From Sphingobium arseniciresistens (GTDB lineage Bacteria > Pseudomonadota > Alphaproteobacteria > Sphingomonadales > Sphingomonadaceae): a stretch of DNA of 64,000 nucleotides. Below, piece after piece: positions 19,396-27,748 of the stretch. The stretch covers positions 62,001-126,000 of the forward strand of contig JARFNK010000010.1 of assembly GCA_029167225.1 (NCBI GenBank), in the 5' to 3' direction. A program made the position numbers and the translations under genes. The notes under the pieces are model-generated. The model was not told where the DNA came from, searched no databases, and saw only the letters and a list, made by a program, of their open reading frames with translations. Numbering within the stretch: the stretch's first letter is position 1; every line of letters begins with the position of its first letter.

Positions 19396-20838
19396 TTAAT
19401 CCGCGGCTGTCGCGGACACATTGGCGGTTTGTGCAGGCGTGTCAACGGTGCGCGTGGCGACCGGCATGGGCGCCTTGTCATAGTCCCAGTCGAACCATTT
19501 GCCCTTCACCCGGTCATAATTCTTCGCCGGATCGTAGAGCGGTCCGCCCTCCAGGCCCAGGTCATCCGCCTGCGCATGTCCCATCGCCGCGAGCAGCGAA
19601 AAGCCCGCGACATAGGCGTTTCGGCGCGCCGACACGAGCTGCACGCGGGCGCTGAGCGCCTCCTGCTCGGCGTTCAGGATGTCGAGGATGGTGCGGCTGC
19701 CGACGGTATTCTCCGCCCGCACGCCTTCCAGGCTGAGCGATGCCGCATCGACCGCCTTCTGGCTCGACTGGATGGTCTGCAACGACGCCTGCCAACTGGC
19801 GAAGGCCGCCCGCGTCTGCGCAATCACGCCGCGCTCGACCTCGATCGCGCCTTCGATCGCCTGCGATTCGCGCGCTTGGCTCTGGCGGACCTGCGCGGCC
19901 GGGCGACCGCCCTGATAGAGCGGCAGGGTCGCGGTGACGCCCGCAACGACATTCTTCTGCCAGGGCGCGCTGCCCGCCCCTTCGGAGCCGAGATAATGGG
20001 TGTAGCTGCCCTGCGTGAAGGCCGAGAGCGTCGGCAGCGTGGCCGCCTTCGCCACCTTCACGTCAACGCCGGCCGCCTCGCGGGATTTTTTCGCGGCGAG
20101 AATGTCAGGATTGTCAGCCAGCGCCACCTGCACCGCGGATTCGGGGGTTGCAGGCAACCCCGGCAATACCGGCGGCGCTTCCAGATTGTCCGGCGCCTCG
20201 CCGACCAGCGCGATATAGTTCTCGCGGCTGGTGATGAGGCTGGCTTCCGCCGTCTGGAGATCGCTGCGGGCCAGGGCCAGGCGCGATTCGGATTGCGCGA
20301 TGTCGGTGCGGGTCAGGTCGCCGACTTCGAAGCGATCGTTCGTGGCCTGGAGATTGACCTCCAGCACATTCACGTTCGCACGGTTCAGTGCGACGATCGC
20401 ACTGTCGCGGATGACGTCCATATAGGCGGCGACCGTTTGCGAAAACAGGCTCGCCTCGGTGGCAAGCAGATTGGCCTGCCCGGCCTCCACGCGGATCTTC
20501 GCCGCCTTCACGCTGTTGCGCACGGCGCCGCCGGAATAGATCGGCACATCAAGACTGGCCGATCCAGCCGCAGAACGATCCGGCGCGAAGAAATTGTTGG
20601 CCGGGCGAATCAACACTTCCTGGAACTGGGCCTGCGTGCCGATGGAGGGACGGCCCGACGCCTTCTGGATCGGCACGTTCTCGTCGGTGGCCCGCTGCGC
20701 CGCGCGGGCGCCCGTCAGCGTCGGGTTGGAATTATAGGCTTTGGCCAAAGCGCCGCGCAGAGTCTCTGCAGAGGCAGGGGCAGCAGCAACGAAAAGCGCC
20801 GCCACCGACGCGAGCAGAACTGTGCGCGATCTGGTCAT
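19396..20838 (-). CDS. TolC-family outer-membrane efflux protein
   Basis: A 480-residue outer-membrane channel with signal peptide (MTRSRTVLLASVAALFVAAAPASA). Two repeats of long helices and barrel strands follow, including TLRGALAKAYNSNPTLTGARA, EVGDLTRTDIAQSESRLALA and NTVGSRTILDILNAEQEALSA, the TolC-type motifs. It should form the exit duct for type I secretion or RND pumps. The upstream gene is a Pcm-like methyltransferase ending 25 bases before it, so the two are probably co-transcribed. Confidence 0.92.
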   Translation of the reverse strand: MTRSRTVLLASVAALFVAAAPASAETLRGALAKAYNSNPTLTGARAAQRATDENVPIQKASGRPSIGTQAQFQEVLIRPANNFFAPDRSAAGSASLDVPIYSGGAVRNSVKAAKIRVEAGQANLLATEASLFSQTVAAYMDVIRDSAIVALNRANVNVLEVNLQATNDRFEVGDLTRTDIAQSESRLALARSDLQTAEASLITSRENYIALVGEAPDNLEAPPVLPGLPATPESAVQVALADNPDILAAKKSREAAGVDVKVAKAATLPTLSAFTQGSYTHYLGSEGAGSAPWQKNVVAGVTATLPLYQGGRPAAQVRQSQARESQAIEGAIEVERGVIAQTRAAFASWQASLQTIQSSQKAVDAASLSLEGVRAENTVGSRTILDILNAEQEALSARVQLVSARRNAYVAGFSLLAAMGHAQADDLGLEGGPLYDPAKNYDRVKGKWFDWDYDKAPMPVATRTVDTPAQTANVSATAAD

Positions 20839-20863
20839 AAAATCCTATCTGGCCCATGCGTGA

Positions 20864-21502
20864 TCAAAAGGCGAAGCTCCTGGGCCGTGCGAAGCCAGGC
20901 AGCACTACCATTTCCATATCCACCAAACGGTTAAGCCCGAAACTCCCGCCAGTCTTGCGGCCGAAGCACAGGCGCGTAACGCCGCGCTCGAACAGGCCCG
21001 TGGCGATGCGGCCGCCTTCGGCAAGCTGGCCGAGAAGGGCTTGCGGAACCTCCTCGACAGCACCGTCGATCAGGATCACGTCATAGGGCGCGGCATCGGC
21101 GGCACCGGCCGCGAGCGCGCCCTGCGTCACCTCGACACCATTGCCGCGGGCGATGTCGGCGAGCGCCGCATCTTCCTCCAGCGCGGTGACGCTTCCGCCC
21201 AGCGCCTTCAGCAGGGCAGCGCAATAGCCGGTGGCGGCGCCGACCAGCAGCACCTTCTCGCCCGGCTTCACCAGCACTTCGTTGAGCAGCCGGCCGGTCG
21301 CCAGTGGCGGGTTGACGGAACGCTCGGCCGATACCGGCACCGGGCGGTCGATATAGGCCATGGCGCGCCGCTCGGCGGGCAGGAAGTCCTCGCGCGGCAC
21401 CTTGGCCATGGCCGCGATCACGCGCGTGTCATTGACGTCGCTGGTGCGGAGCTGGCTCTCCACCATTGCGTTACGCATCGAAGAATAATTCTGATCGGTC
21501 AC
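20864..21502 (-). CDS. Protein-L-isoaspartate O-methyltransferase-like protein
   Basis: A 212-residue SAM-dependent methyltransferase of the PCMT family, which in true members repairs isoaspartyl residues. VESQLRTSDVNDTRVIAAM, ERRAMAYIDRPVPV, LLNEVLVKPGEKVLLVGAATGY (SAM motif I) and VILIDGAVEEVP are visible. The start is best placed at GTG 21502 (VTDQNYSSM...), which has GGGG upstream; the ATG at 21478 lacks a Shine-Dalgarno. It lies directly upstream of the TolC gene, an arrangement common in alphaproteobacteria. Confidence 0.85.
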   Translation of the reverse strand: MTDQNYSSMRNAMVESQLRTSDVNDTRVIAAMAKVPREDFLPAERRAMAYIDRPVPVSAERSVNPPLATGRLLNEVLVKPGEKVLLVGAATGYCAALLKALGGSVTALEEDAALADIARGNGVEVTQGALAAGAADAAPYDVILIDGAVEEVPQALLGQLAEGGRIATGLFERGVTRLCFGRKTGGSFGLNRLVDMEMVVLPGFARPRSFAF

Positions 21503-21680
21503 GGTGAATCCCCGATTGGCACAACTGTATTGCCAATGCAATACAGCAAATCTTTCGAGGAAGCTCTAAATCACCCTGCGCCCGAGGCCAAGCGGCTTTG
21601 CGCAGTGCAGCAGAGATATTTGACAGCTCCCGCTTGACTTTGCCGCGCCACCCGCACATTTGCGGCACCCACCACAGCGC

Positions 21681-21754
21681 GGCCCGATGGCGGAGTGGTT
21701 ACGCAGAGGACTGCAAATCCTTGCACGCCGGTTCGATTCCGGCTCGGGCCTCCA
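21681..21754 (+). tRNA. tRNA-Cys (GCA)
   Basis: A 74-base cloverleaf with acceptor arms GGCCCGA/TCGGGCC, anticodon GCA at 21713-21715 in loop CTGCAAA, T-arm GCCGGTTCGATTCCGGC and an encoded CCA at 21752-21754. It is the apparent integration site of the element to its right. Confidence 0.97.
21728..21754 (+). mobile_element. Putative attL of the integrated element (tRNA-Cys 3' end)
   Basis: P4-type integrases usually recombine within the 3' part of a tRNA gene and rebuild it. The integrase gene starts 165 bases after this tRNA and points away from it. The T-arm to CCA segment is the expected core. No second copy was seen in the window, so attR must lie beyond 64000. Confidence 0.65.
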
Positions 21755-21854
21755 CCTACCCTTCCAGCACAGTCCAGATTCGTCCAGAAAATGGCTGTTT
21801 TTCAAGGGTTTTGTGTGGTATAAAATCCCTGCCGGTCCGGCTTGATCCGGGGGC

Positions 21855-21920
21855 ATACCAACAAAAAGTGGGTATATTTGTTGGTATCCCTGGGGGCCTC
21901 CGGAAGGAGATACCAACAAA
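21855..21920. promoter_or_regulatory. Repeated 11-bp sites upstream of and overlapping the integrase start
   Basis: ATACCAACAAA occurs at 21855-21865, inverted (TTTGTTGGTAT) at 21877-21887, and again direct at 21910-21920, where it ends on the A of the integrase ATG and lies just after its AAGGAGA. The first two form a perfect 11-11-11 dyad. Such sites fit integrase arm-type or excisionase binding and would let the protein repress its own gene. Confidence 0.65.
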
Positions 21921-23155
21921 TGGCCCTGTCCGCTGTAGCCGTTAAGAGCGCCAAGCCCGCCGAGAAGTCCTACAAACTGAGCGACGGTGGGGGCCTGTTC
22001 CTGCTCATTTCGCCCGCCGGCCATCGCTACTGGCGAATGGCCTACCGATTTGACGGCAAGCAAAAGACCCTCGCCTTTGGTGTATATCCCGAGGTTAGCC
22101 TCGCCGACGCACGCGAGCGTCGCGATGAAGCCCGGCGGCTTCTCGCCAAGGGAACCGACCCCGCCCAGCAGGCCCGGCTCGACAAGATCGCCGCTAGCAT
22201 TGCTGCTGCTTGTACCTTCGGGGCTGTTGCCGATGAATGGCTGGAGAAGGCCGCAAAGGACGGCATATCCGAGGTCACGCTCAAGAAGAACCGATGGCTG
22301 ATCAACCAGATTCGCCCGTCGCTCGCGAAGCGACCGATTGCGGATATCGCAGCGCCAGAACTACTGCTGGCGCTGCGGAAGATCGAAGCCAAGGGGCGCT
22401 ATGACACGGCGCAACGGCTAAGAGGCACCTGCGGCCAGATTTTTCGGTACGCGATTGCAACATCGCGCGCTGAGCGTGATGTGTCGGCAGACTTGCGTGG
22501 CGCGCTTGTCCTCCACAAGGTCACGCACCGAGCGGCGGTCCTCAAGCCAGATGCCGTTGGCGCGTTACTCCGCGCGGTCGAGACATTCGACGGCCATGTC
22601 CTCACCCGGACCGCGCTCCGGCTCCTGCCCCACGTCTTCGTGCGGCCCGGAGAGTTGCGTTTCGCGGAATGGAGCGAGTTCGATTTCGATGCTGCCGTGT
22701 GGACGATCCCGGCTCACAAGACGAAGATGCGGAAGATCCATTCTGTCCCTTTGTCGCGCCAGGCACTTGCGATCATCGAGTCGCTTGAAACCGACATCGA
22801 GTTCAGCCCCTACCTCTTCCCTTCACTGCGCTCCGGAACGAGGCCGATGTCTGAAAATACGATCAACGCTGCTCTGCGCCGCCTTGGCTATGCCAAGGAC
22901 GAGATGACAGGGCATGGCTTTCGGGCAATGGCCAGCACCTTGCTCAACGAGATGGGGCAATGGAATCCCGATGCGATCGAGCGTCAACTTGCTCATGCCG
23001 AGGGCAATGCAGTGAGGCGTGCCTACACCCGCGGTGAGTATTGGGATGAACGCGTGCGCATGATGCAGCACTGGTCAGACTATCTCGATCAGCTTCGGGA
23101 CGGCGCAAAGATACTGCATCCCGCCTTCCGGCGTGGCAAGCAGACCTCGCGCTAG
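21920..23155 (+). CDS. P4-type tyrosine integrase
   Basis: A 411-residue site-specific recombinase that inserts and excises the element at tRNA-Cys. The N-terminus is the DUF4102-type arm-binding domain (KLSDGGGLFLLISPAGHRYWRM, then KTLAFGVYPEVSLADAR), then a core-binding helix domain and the catalytic domain: Arg in FVRPGELRFAEW near residue 242, HGFR near 330, and the nucleophile Tyr in RRAYTRG near 366. I start at ATG 21920 with AAGGAGA; the frame is open to 21842. Its last four bases overlap the AlpA-like gene on the other strand. Confidence 0.95.
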   Translation: MALSAVAVKSAKPAEKSYKLSDGGGLFLLISPAGHRYWRMAYRFDGKQKTLAFGVYPEVSLADARERRDEARRLLAKGTDPAQQARLDKIAASIAAACTFGAVADEWLEKAAKDGISEVTLKKNRWLINQIRPSLAKRPIADIAAPELLLALRKIEAKGRYDTAQRLRGTCGQIFRYAIATSRAERDVSADLRGALVLHKVTHRAAVLKPDAVGALLRAVETFDGHVLTRTALRLLPHVFVRPGELRFAEWSEFDFDAAVWTIPAHKTKMRKIHSVPLSRQALAIIESLETDIEFSPYLFPSLRSGTRPMSENTINAALRRLGYAKDEMTGHGFRAMASTLLNEMGQWNPDAIERQLAHAEGNAVRRAYTRGEYWDERVRMMQHWSDYLDQLRDGAKILHPAFRRGKQTSR

Positions 23156-23367
23156 ACGCCGGTAAGCGTTTTCAGACTCTTGTATGGAATGAGCGTGGTG
23201 CGACCGACCTTTACGGTCTCGAGGTCGCCCGACTGGATCAATTCATAGAGGCGGGATCGACTTATGCCCGTGAGTTGCACGGCGGTCGATATCCGCACGG
23301 TCAGCGGCTCCATTGCGCTCGATCGAACGCGCGAGCTTTCAGCAGCGGACGATTCTGACTTGGTCAT
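23152..23367 (-). CDS. AlpA/excisionase-like helix-turn-helix protein
   Basis: A 71-residue DNA-binding protein. Residues about 20-70 (VRISTAVQLTGISRSRLYEL, IQSGDLETVKVGRTTLIPYK) form a MerR/AlpA-type winged helix used by excisionases and integrase activators. Encoded convergent with, and overlapping, the integrase gene by 4 bases. It probably directs excision or transcription of int. A shorter start at 23313 (MEPLTVRIS) is possible. Confidence 0.8.
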   Translation of the reverse strand: MTKSESSAAESSRVRSSAMEPLTVRISTAVQLTGISRSRLYELIQSGDLETVKVGRTTLIPYKSLKTLTGV

Positions 23368-23369
23368 GG

Positions 23370-23585
23370 CTAGCCTACCGATGACGCGGTGGAGTGATCG
23401 CGGCGCGAGGCCGCAGTGAATCCGTGCTCGGATCGGTGGTCCACTCGGGGGTTTCTGGACTTTTCATATTGCCTCGGCGGAATATGAGGCTCGCAGCGGA
23501 CAGTCAGGAAGCCGTCATATCCTGGCGCAGTCTCTCGCTTCCGATCCACCACACAATCTGCATCTGCGGCACTGAGATTCCGCAT
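23370..23585 (-). CDS. Possible small protein between the XRE and AlpA-like genes
   Basis: A 71-codon frame that starts one base after the XRE stop and ends two bases before the AlpA-like ATG. The tight packing suggests an operon, but the Arg/Ser/His-rich composition resembles non-coding sequence and no motif is seen. Reported because nothing else fills the interval. Confidence 0.3.
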   Translation of the reverse strand: MRNLSAADADCVVDRKRETAPGYDGFLTVRCEPHIPPRQYEKSRNPRVDHRSEHGFTAASRRDHSTASSVG

Positions 23586-23586
23586 T

Positions 23587-23988
23587 TCAGGAATCCGTCC
23601 ACCAGTTAGGCCGCAGCTCCGCAGTTACCGACTTGATCGCGGCCTCTGCAACGAGATCTACACAAGCGCGCTCAAGCTGGCGAAGGTCGGTATGGAGGAG
23701 CGTCTGTGGGACAGGCATTCTCTGCGAAATGAACAGGATCGGCAGCACGATATGGCCGGCCGACAGGCCCAGCCGGATCGTAGCGTTAAGGTGATCATCG
23801 AGTTTCGTGCCCGGATTGCCAGCCTCTATCTCGCGCAGCCATCGCGAACTGACGCCCATCTCATCGGCCAGTTCTCCCTGCTTGATCCCGCGTCGACGGC
23901 GCTCATCGCGAATCCGCTCGCCTGAGACTTTTTTGACCGAACGCAGGCCCGAGAGGTCAGCTTCGGCAAGGCGCTGCGATCGTACCAT
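23587..23988 (-). CDS. XRE-family transcriptional regulator
   Basis: A 133-residue protein with an XRE helix-turn-helix at about residues 20-75 (GERIRDERRRRGIKQGELAD, EMGVSSRWLREIEAG). The C-terminal half has no recognised fold and includes a hydrophobic stretch LSAGHIVLPILF. The start at 23988 has GGGAG at good spacing; the frame continues upstream to 24084 with a Cys-rich leader (MCSIYNCC) that may or may not be translated. As the divergent neighbour of the transfer operon it is the likely switch for conjugation genes. Confidence 0.78.
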   Translation of the reverse strand: MVRSQRLAEADLSGLRSVKKVSGERIRDERRRRGIKQGELADEMGVSSRWLREIEAGNPGTKLDDHLNATIRLGLSAGHIVLPILFISQRMPVPQTLLHTDLRQLERACVDLVAEAAIKSVTAELRPNWWTDS

Positions 23989-24430
23989 CTCGATCTCCCA
24001 GCTGATGAAAGCACGTCGCCATTCGGGACGTGCCGACAGCGTATCGAACTGAGCTGAGAGGCAGCAATTGTAGATGCTGCACATTTCGCAAGAAGTGAAG
24101 TTCCGAACATAGATTTAAATGCAAATCTAGCGCGAGATATGTACCTAAGTCCGTTGACGCAATTATAATGTCGGAAAGCGGGGCGTTCGGAAGGATAATG
24201 CCGATTATCTGCATTTTGTCGTGAACAGAGTCGAATCAACCATTTCGGATTGATTTCGCATCCAAGTAGTTATTTCCGAACGATCGGCAAATCATTTCCT
24301 GTTGCTGTTGCATGGCCGTCGATTGCCTTTCATGCACTGGGCATCTCGGAAGGCCGGGCTGAATCGCCGGCCATTCGTAGTCGCATCTTCACAGTAGCCG
24401 GCGCCCACGGCGTCGAACGGGGAGTCACGT
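23989..24430. promoter_or_regulatory. AT-richer divergent control region before the transfer operon
   Basis: This 440-base gap separates the leftward XRE gene from the rightward transfer operon and is clearly more AT-rich than the flanks. It holds the dyad AGATTT-6-AAATCT (24111-24116, 24123-24128), a plausible operator. TTGACG and TATAAT occur at about 24160 but only four or five bases apart, so they are not one promoter. No RNA gene was recognised. Confidence 0.5.
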
Positions 24431-24706
24431 ATGACGAAGCCGATTATCGGCGCGATCGCTGCTGCCCTGGTGTGCCTGACAGGCTCGCCGGGCATGGCGC
24501 ACACGCTTACCAGCGGCGCACAGGCCGAACCGAGCATCATCAGGGAGACAGCCGAGGGGTTCGCGATCTGCAGCTGCGCCTCGGCCTGTTCCGCGCAAAC
24601 CGCAACGCGGCCGGCTCCTGTCCGGATTGGCGCCAATGTCCTCCTCGATCCGGCCGTGATCAAGGCTGGCCGCCTCAACGACAAGGACGCCCGCCATGCG
24701 AAATAA
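24431..24706 (+). CDS. Small exported protein, first gene of the transfer operon
   Basis: A 91-residue protein with a signal peptide (MTKPIIGAIAAALVCLTGSPGMAH) and two mature Cys in AICSCASACS. GGGGAG precedes the ATG. It overlaps the dsbC-like gene by 11 bases, so it is translationally coupled to it. I do not recognise a family; a periplasmic role in pilus biogenesis is inferred from position only. Confidence 0.65.
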   Translation: MTKPIIGAIAAALVCLTGSPGMAHTLTSGAQAEPSIIRETAEGFAICSCASACSAQTATRPAPVRIGANVLLDPAVIKAGRLNDKDARHAK

Positions 24707-25469
24707 CCGCATCGTCAATCTGTGTGCGGCGCTCGCGCTTGGCGCGGCGCTTCCCGTGGTTGCTCACGCACAATCGGAACCATCGCTCAACAAGGCTGTG
24801 GAAGAGGCGCAGGCACAGCTCCAGCAGACCTTCACCAACCTCCAGTTCGAGGACTTCGGGCCGTCCCCCGTGAAGGGGCCGATCTACCAGGCGAGCGCGG
24901 GTGGGCGGATCGTCTATTACGCGCCGGACAGCGAGCATATCCTGTTCGCAGCCGTCTATGACCGCAACGGGCTTAACGTCACCGCGCTGGCGCAGGACGC
25001 CGCTGCCCGCCGCAAGCTCGCCGGCATCGATACCAGCAAGGCGCTCGCGCTCGGCCCCGTCGATGCGCCGACCGTCATCGAGTTCACCGATCCCGACTGC
25101 CCCTATTGCCGCGCGCTGGACCGCTTCTGGGCCGCGAAGGCAGCCGAAGGAAAACCTGTCCACCGGCTGATCTTCTTCGTCAGCGGCATCCACCCGGAAG
25201 CTGCCGCCAAGGCCGAGCATATTCATTGCTCGCCCGACAAGGAGCAGGCCTTCAAGGCGATCTACGCCGGCGCTGCGCCTGCCGACTTGCGCAAATGCGC
25301 GACCGGTGCGGCCAGGGTCAAGGCCGATGCCGAGGTGGTCAGCAAGATCGGGGTCAGCGGCACGCCGACCATCATCGCCGACGGCAAGCTGATCTCCGGC
25401 TTCCAGCAGGCAGAGCTTGAAGAGTTCCTGAGCGAGAAGGCCAAGGCGCGGACCGATGCGCCGCGCTGA
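24696..25469 (+). CDS. DsbC-type thiol:disulfide isomerase of the conjugation system
   Basis: A 257-residue periplasmic protein with signal peptide (ALGAALPVVAHAQS), an N-terminal dimerisation region and a thioredoxin-fold domain with CPYC at residues 135-138 (FTDPDCPYCRAL) and a cis-Pro segment SGTPTIIADG. DsbC/TrbB proteins of F-type systems shuffle disulfides in Cys-rich Tra proteins such as TraU, TraN and TraH, all encoded downstream. Full-length for the family. Confidence 0.88.
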   Translation: MRNNRIVNLCAALALGAALPVVAHAQSEPSLNKAVEEAQAQLQQTFTNLQFEDFGPSPVKGPIYQASAGGRIVYYAPDSEHILFAAVYDRNGLNVTALAQDAAARRKLAGIDTSKALALGPVDAPTVIEFTDPDCPYCRALDRFWAAKAAEGKPVHRLIFFVSGIHPEAAAKAEHIHCSPDKEQAFKAIYAGAAPADLRKCATGAARVKADAEVVSKIGVSGTPTIIADGKLISGFQQAELEEFLSEKAKARTDAPR

Positions 25470-25541
25470 GAATCTTCCGACCCCATCCTTGGCGGTCGCT
25501 TGCGGCAGCGCGCTCCTGCGCGTCGCCCGGCGGACCGGAAT

Positions 25542-25586
25542 GCCGGCGGCCATGGCCCAATCGGGCCGTCCAGTCATGCCGCCGGC
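25542..25586. promoter_or_regulatory. Hairpin in the dsbC-pilin gap
   Basis: GCCGGCGG (25542-25549) pairs with CCGCCGGC (25579-25586), with further GGCC pairing inside. The 184-base gap around it carries no gene. It may be an attenuator or a site of mRNA processing ahead of the pilin gene. Confidence 0.35.
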
Positions 25587-25653
25587 CGACAGCGATCACG
25601 ATCGATGCCGGCAGGCAGTGACCCGGACGGCCCATATTGCACGGAGCAAGTCC

Positions 25654-25968
25654 ATGATCAGAAAGATCGGCAACCGGGTCGTCTCGGTCGCCAATGTCGG
25701 CATCCCTTTGGCTGCCTTCGCCCTCGTCAGCGGTGGCGCCCACGCGTTCACCGCCCCGACGACCGGCGACCTTGGCTACGACATCTACGATATCGTCGTG
25801 AACAAGGGCGTGAAGGGGCCGCTGGGGTTTGTCGGCGGCGTCGCCGCCTTCCTCTTCGGCGTGTCGCGGCTGTTCTCCAACGTCATGGTGGGCATCCCGA
25901 CCATCGTCGCGGCCGTCTGCCTCATCAAGTCCGACACCATCCTCCAGACCTTTGGAATGGTGATCTGA
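25654..25968 (+). CDS. traA: Putative F-type pilin (TraA-like)
   Basis: A 104-residue protein with an N-terminal signal-like segment ending AFALVSGGAHAF and two further hydrophobic segments (GFVGGVAAFLFGVSRLF and NVMVGIPTIVAAVCLI) with few charges between, the pattern of VirB2/TraA pilins. Position directly before traL is where traA sits in F-type operons. Sequence identity to F pilin is not obvious, so the call rests on topology and context. CGGAGC precedes the ATG. A very strong hairpin follows its stop. Confidence 0.68.
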   Translation: MIRKIGNRVVSVANVGIPLAAFALVSGGAHAFTAPTTGDLGYDIYDIVVNKGVKGPLGFVGGVAAFLFGVSRLFSNVMVGIPTIVAAVCLIKSDTILQTFGMVI

Positions 25969-25975
25969 GCCCCCC

Positions 25976-26034
25976 GTCCGCGCGCGCCGCAACGGGCGCG
26001 CGCGGACACCCCGGACCTGGGCGCGCAGGCGCCC
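25976..26034 (+). promoter_or_regulatory. Two strong hairpins directly after the pilin gene
   Basis: GTCCGCGCGCGCC-GCAACG-GGCGCGCGCGGAC is a perfect 13-bp stem (25976-26007) starting 7 bases after the pilin stop; a second stem GGGCGC-GCAG-GCGCCC lies at 26019-26034. There is no T-run. Such structures usually block 3' exonucleases and raise the level of the upstream message relative to downstream genes. Confidence 0.6.
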
Positions 26035-26098
26035 TGGTAAGCCATCCAGATAGTCAACCGGCTTCTCTGGACGGTCCTGAAGCAAGAGGAGAAGGCTC

Positions 26099-26365
26099 GT
26101 GGACGAGCGACTACCCCAATATCTGCACAAGCCGGTCCAGATCCTGTGGTTTGGTTCGGACGAGTTCGTGCTGGTGATCACGGTCATCTTCGTCGCGGTC
26201 ATCGTCGGCGGGATGCTCGGTTGGGCGCTCATCGCGGGTCTTCTCCTTTTCGTGCCCTGGCTGCGCACCAAGCCGCGCGGGTTCATCCCGCACCTGGCCT
26301 GGCGCTGGGGCCTCATCGGTTTCCGCAACTATCCGGGTCCGACGCAGACCCGCTTCTTCGAGTGA
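26099..26365 (+). CDS. traL: Conjugative transfer protein TraL
   Basis: An 88-residue inner-membrane protein of the F-type pilus assembly complex (VirB3 counterpart). LPQYLHKPVQILWFGSDEF, a double hydrophobic segment (VLVITVIFVAVIVGG, ALIAGLLLFVPW) and the C-terminal LAWRWGLIGFRNYPGPTQTR are typical. It starts with GTG after GAGGAGAAG. traE follows closely. Confidence 0.9.
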   Translation: MDERLPQYLHKPVQILWFGSDEFVLVITVIFVAVIVGGMLGWALIAGLLLFVPWLRTKPRGFIPHLAWRWGLIGFRNYPGPTQTRFFE

Positions 26366-26373
26366 GGCCCGCG

Positions 26374-27006
26374 ATGTTCCGGCGATCCTCCCGCAAGACC
26401 GACGATCTCCTGGCCGGCAAGCCAGCGAGCTACGGCATCCATCGCTACCTGCAAGGGTCGAGCAACCTGTTCGAGGAGAACCGGCTGCTGAAAGTCGCGG
26501 TCGCCGGCCTGTTCGGCATCACCGCGGTGCTCGGCACGCTGATCTACACGTCCAACCAGAACACGCGCACGGTGGTCGTGCCCTTTGGGGCGGGCGGTGA
26601 TCTCTATGTGACGGGCAGCAAACCGTCCGAAGCCTATCTGCGCACGATCACGCGCAACATGGTCTCGCTGTCGGGCACCTATTCGGCCTATTCGGCGGAT
26701 CGGCAGTTCCAGGAACTGCTGAGCATCACCCATCCTTCGGCCTACAACAGCCTGCGCGACAGCCTCAACCGGCTGCTCGACGAGCTGGCCGACAACCCTA
26801 CGCTTTCGATCGCGACCTATATCCGTCCCGATCAGCCGGTGACCTGGACCGACCGCGAAATCCTCGTGCCGGTCGAGAAGGTCCGGGTGATCGGCGGCGT
26901 GATCCGCAAGTTCCGGGGCAATCTGCGGATTCGCTACGCGATCGACAATGGCCGCTTCTGGCTGATCGCCCTTTCCGAGGAAAATTTCGATGCCAATCCC
27001 CGTTAA
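26374..27006 (+). CDS. traE: Conjugative transfer protein TraE
   Basis: A 210-residue VirB8-like protein: short cytoplasmic N-terminus, one membrane helix (LLKVAVAGLFGITAVLGTLIY) and a periplasmic domain ending in IRYAIDNGRFWLIALSEE. Helps assemble the F-type pilus channel in the inner membrane. Overlaps traK by 17 bases. Confidence 0.9.
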   Translation: MFRRSSRKTDDLLAGKPASYGIHRYLQGSSNLFEENRLLKVAVAGLFGITAVLGTLIYTSNQNTRTVVVPFGAGGDLYVTGSKPSEAYLRTITRNMVSLSGTYSAYSADRQFQELLSITHPSAYNSLRDSLNRLLDELADNPTLSIATYIRPDQPVTWTDREILVPVEKVRVIGGVIRKFRGNLRIRYAIDNGRFWLIALSEENFDANPR

Positions 27007-27748
27007 GCGGTTGCTGGCGCTCGGCCTCGTGCTCGCGCCGCTTCCCGTCGCGGCGCAGACGATCGTCGCGCTGCCCGACCAGACCAGCACGGTCCGCCTG
27101 TCCAACCGCGACATCAATCATGTCATCTGCGCGGGCGGCGAGATAGAGGACATCAAATTCTCGGCCGAGAAGGCGATCGCCGTCGAGCGCGCCGGTTCGA
27201 ACGCCTGGATCAAGTTCCTCGTCCGCGAGGTCGACGATGCCGGCGCGGTGACGCGCTCGTTCGTGACGGTCCCCTCCGAGTTCTTCATCAGCTGCAACGG
27301 CGCGGTCTATGCGCTCTATGCCGAGCCCTCCGATATTCCGGCGCAGACGGTGACGCTCCAGGCTGGCGCGACCCAGCGGGCACGCGCGAACGAAGACCTG
27401 CTCGGCCCGCTGGTCGAGGAAGAGCGTGCGGTCTCGATCACGCTGTCGATGTTGCAGGACCGTGTTCCGGCCAGCTTCACCACTGTCGCACCCCGCGCGG
27501 ATCGTCTGCGCCTCGCCAATCTGGCGGAGGCCGAGATCGACGAGCGGCGGCGCGTCGAGATCGAAGGCTCCGGCCTCTCGGCATCGGAGTATCTGGTGAC
27601 CGCGATCGCCGAGGTCACGCTCGATGAACGCAGCTTCCTCGTGCCCGACCTCGGCGCCAACATCTTCGCGGTCACGCTCGATCGCACCGTCCTCAAACCG
27701 GGAGAAGCGGCGCGGCTGATCGTCATTCGCCGGGGAGCGGTGCAATGA
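26990..27748 (+). CDS. traK: Conjugative transfer protein TraK
   Basis: A 252-residue periplasmic VirB9-like secretin component with signal peptide (MPIPVKRLLALGLVLAPLPVAAQ). Domains: an N-terminal beta domain (STVRLSNRDINHVICAGGEI) and a C-terminal domain around VTAIAEVTLDERSFLVPDLG. With TraV and TraB it forms the envelope-spanning core. Overlaps traB by 4 bases. Confidence 0.9.
   Translation: MPIPVKRLLALGLVLAPLPVAAQTIVALPDQTSTVRLSNRDINHVICAGGEIEDIKFSAEKAIAVERAGSNAWIKFLVREVDDAGAVTRSFVTVPSEFFISCNGAVYALYAEPSDIPAQTVTLQAGATQRARANEDLLGPLVEEERAVSITLSMLQDRVPASFTTVAPRADRLRLANLAEAEIDERRRVEIEGSGLSASEYLVTAIAEVTLDERSFLVPDLGANIFAVTLDRTVLKPGEAARLIVIRRGAVQ

Noticed and set aside
24150..24175. TTGACG and TATAAT as a promoter
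   Set aside because: They are only four or five bases apart, far from the usual 16-18.
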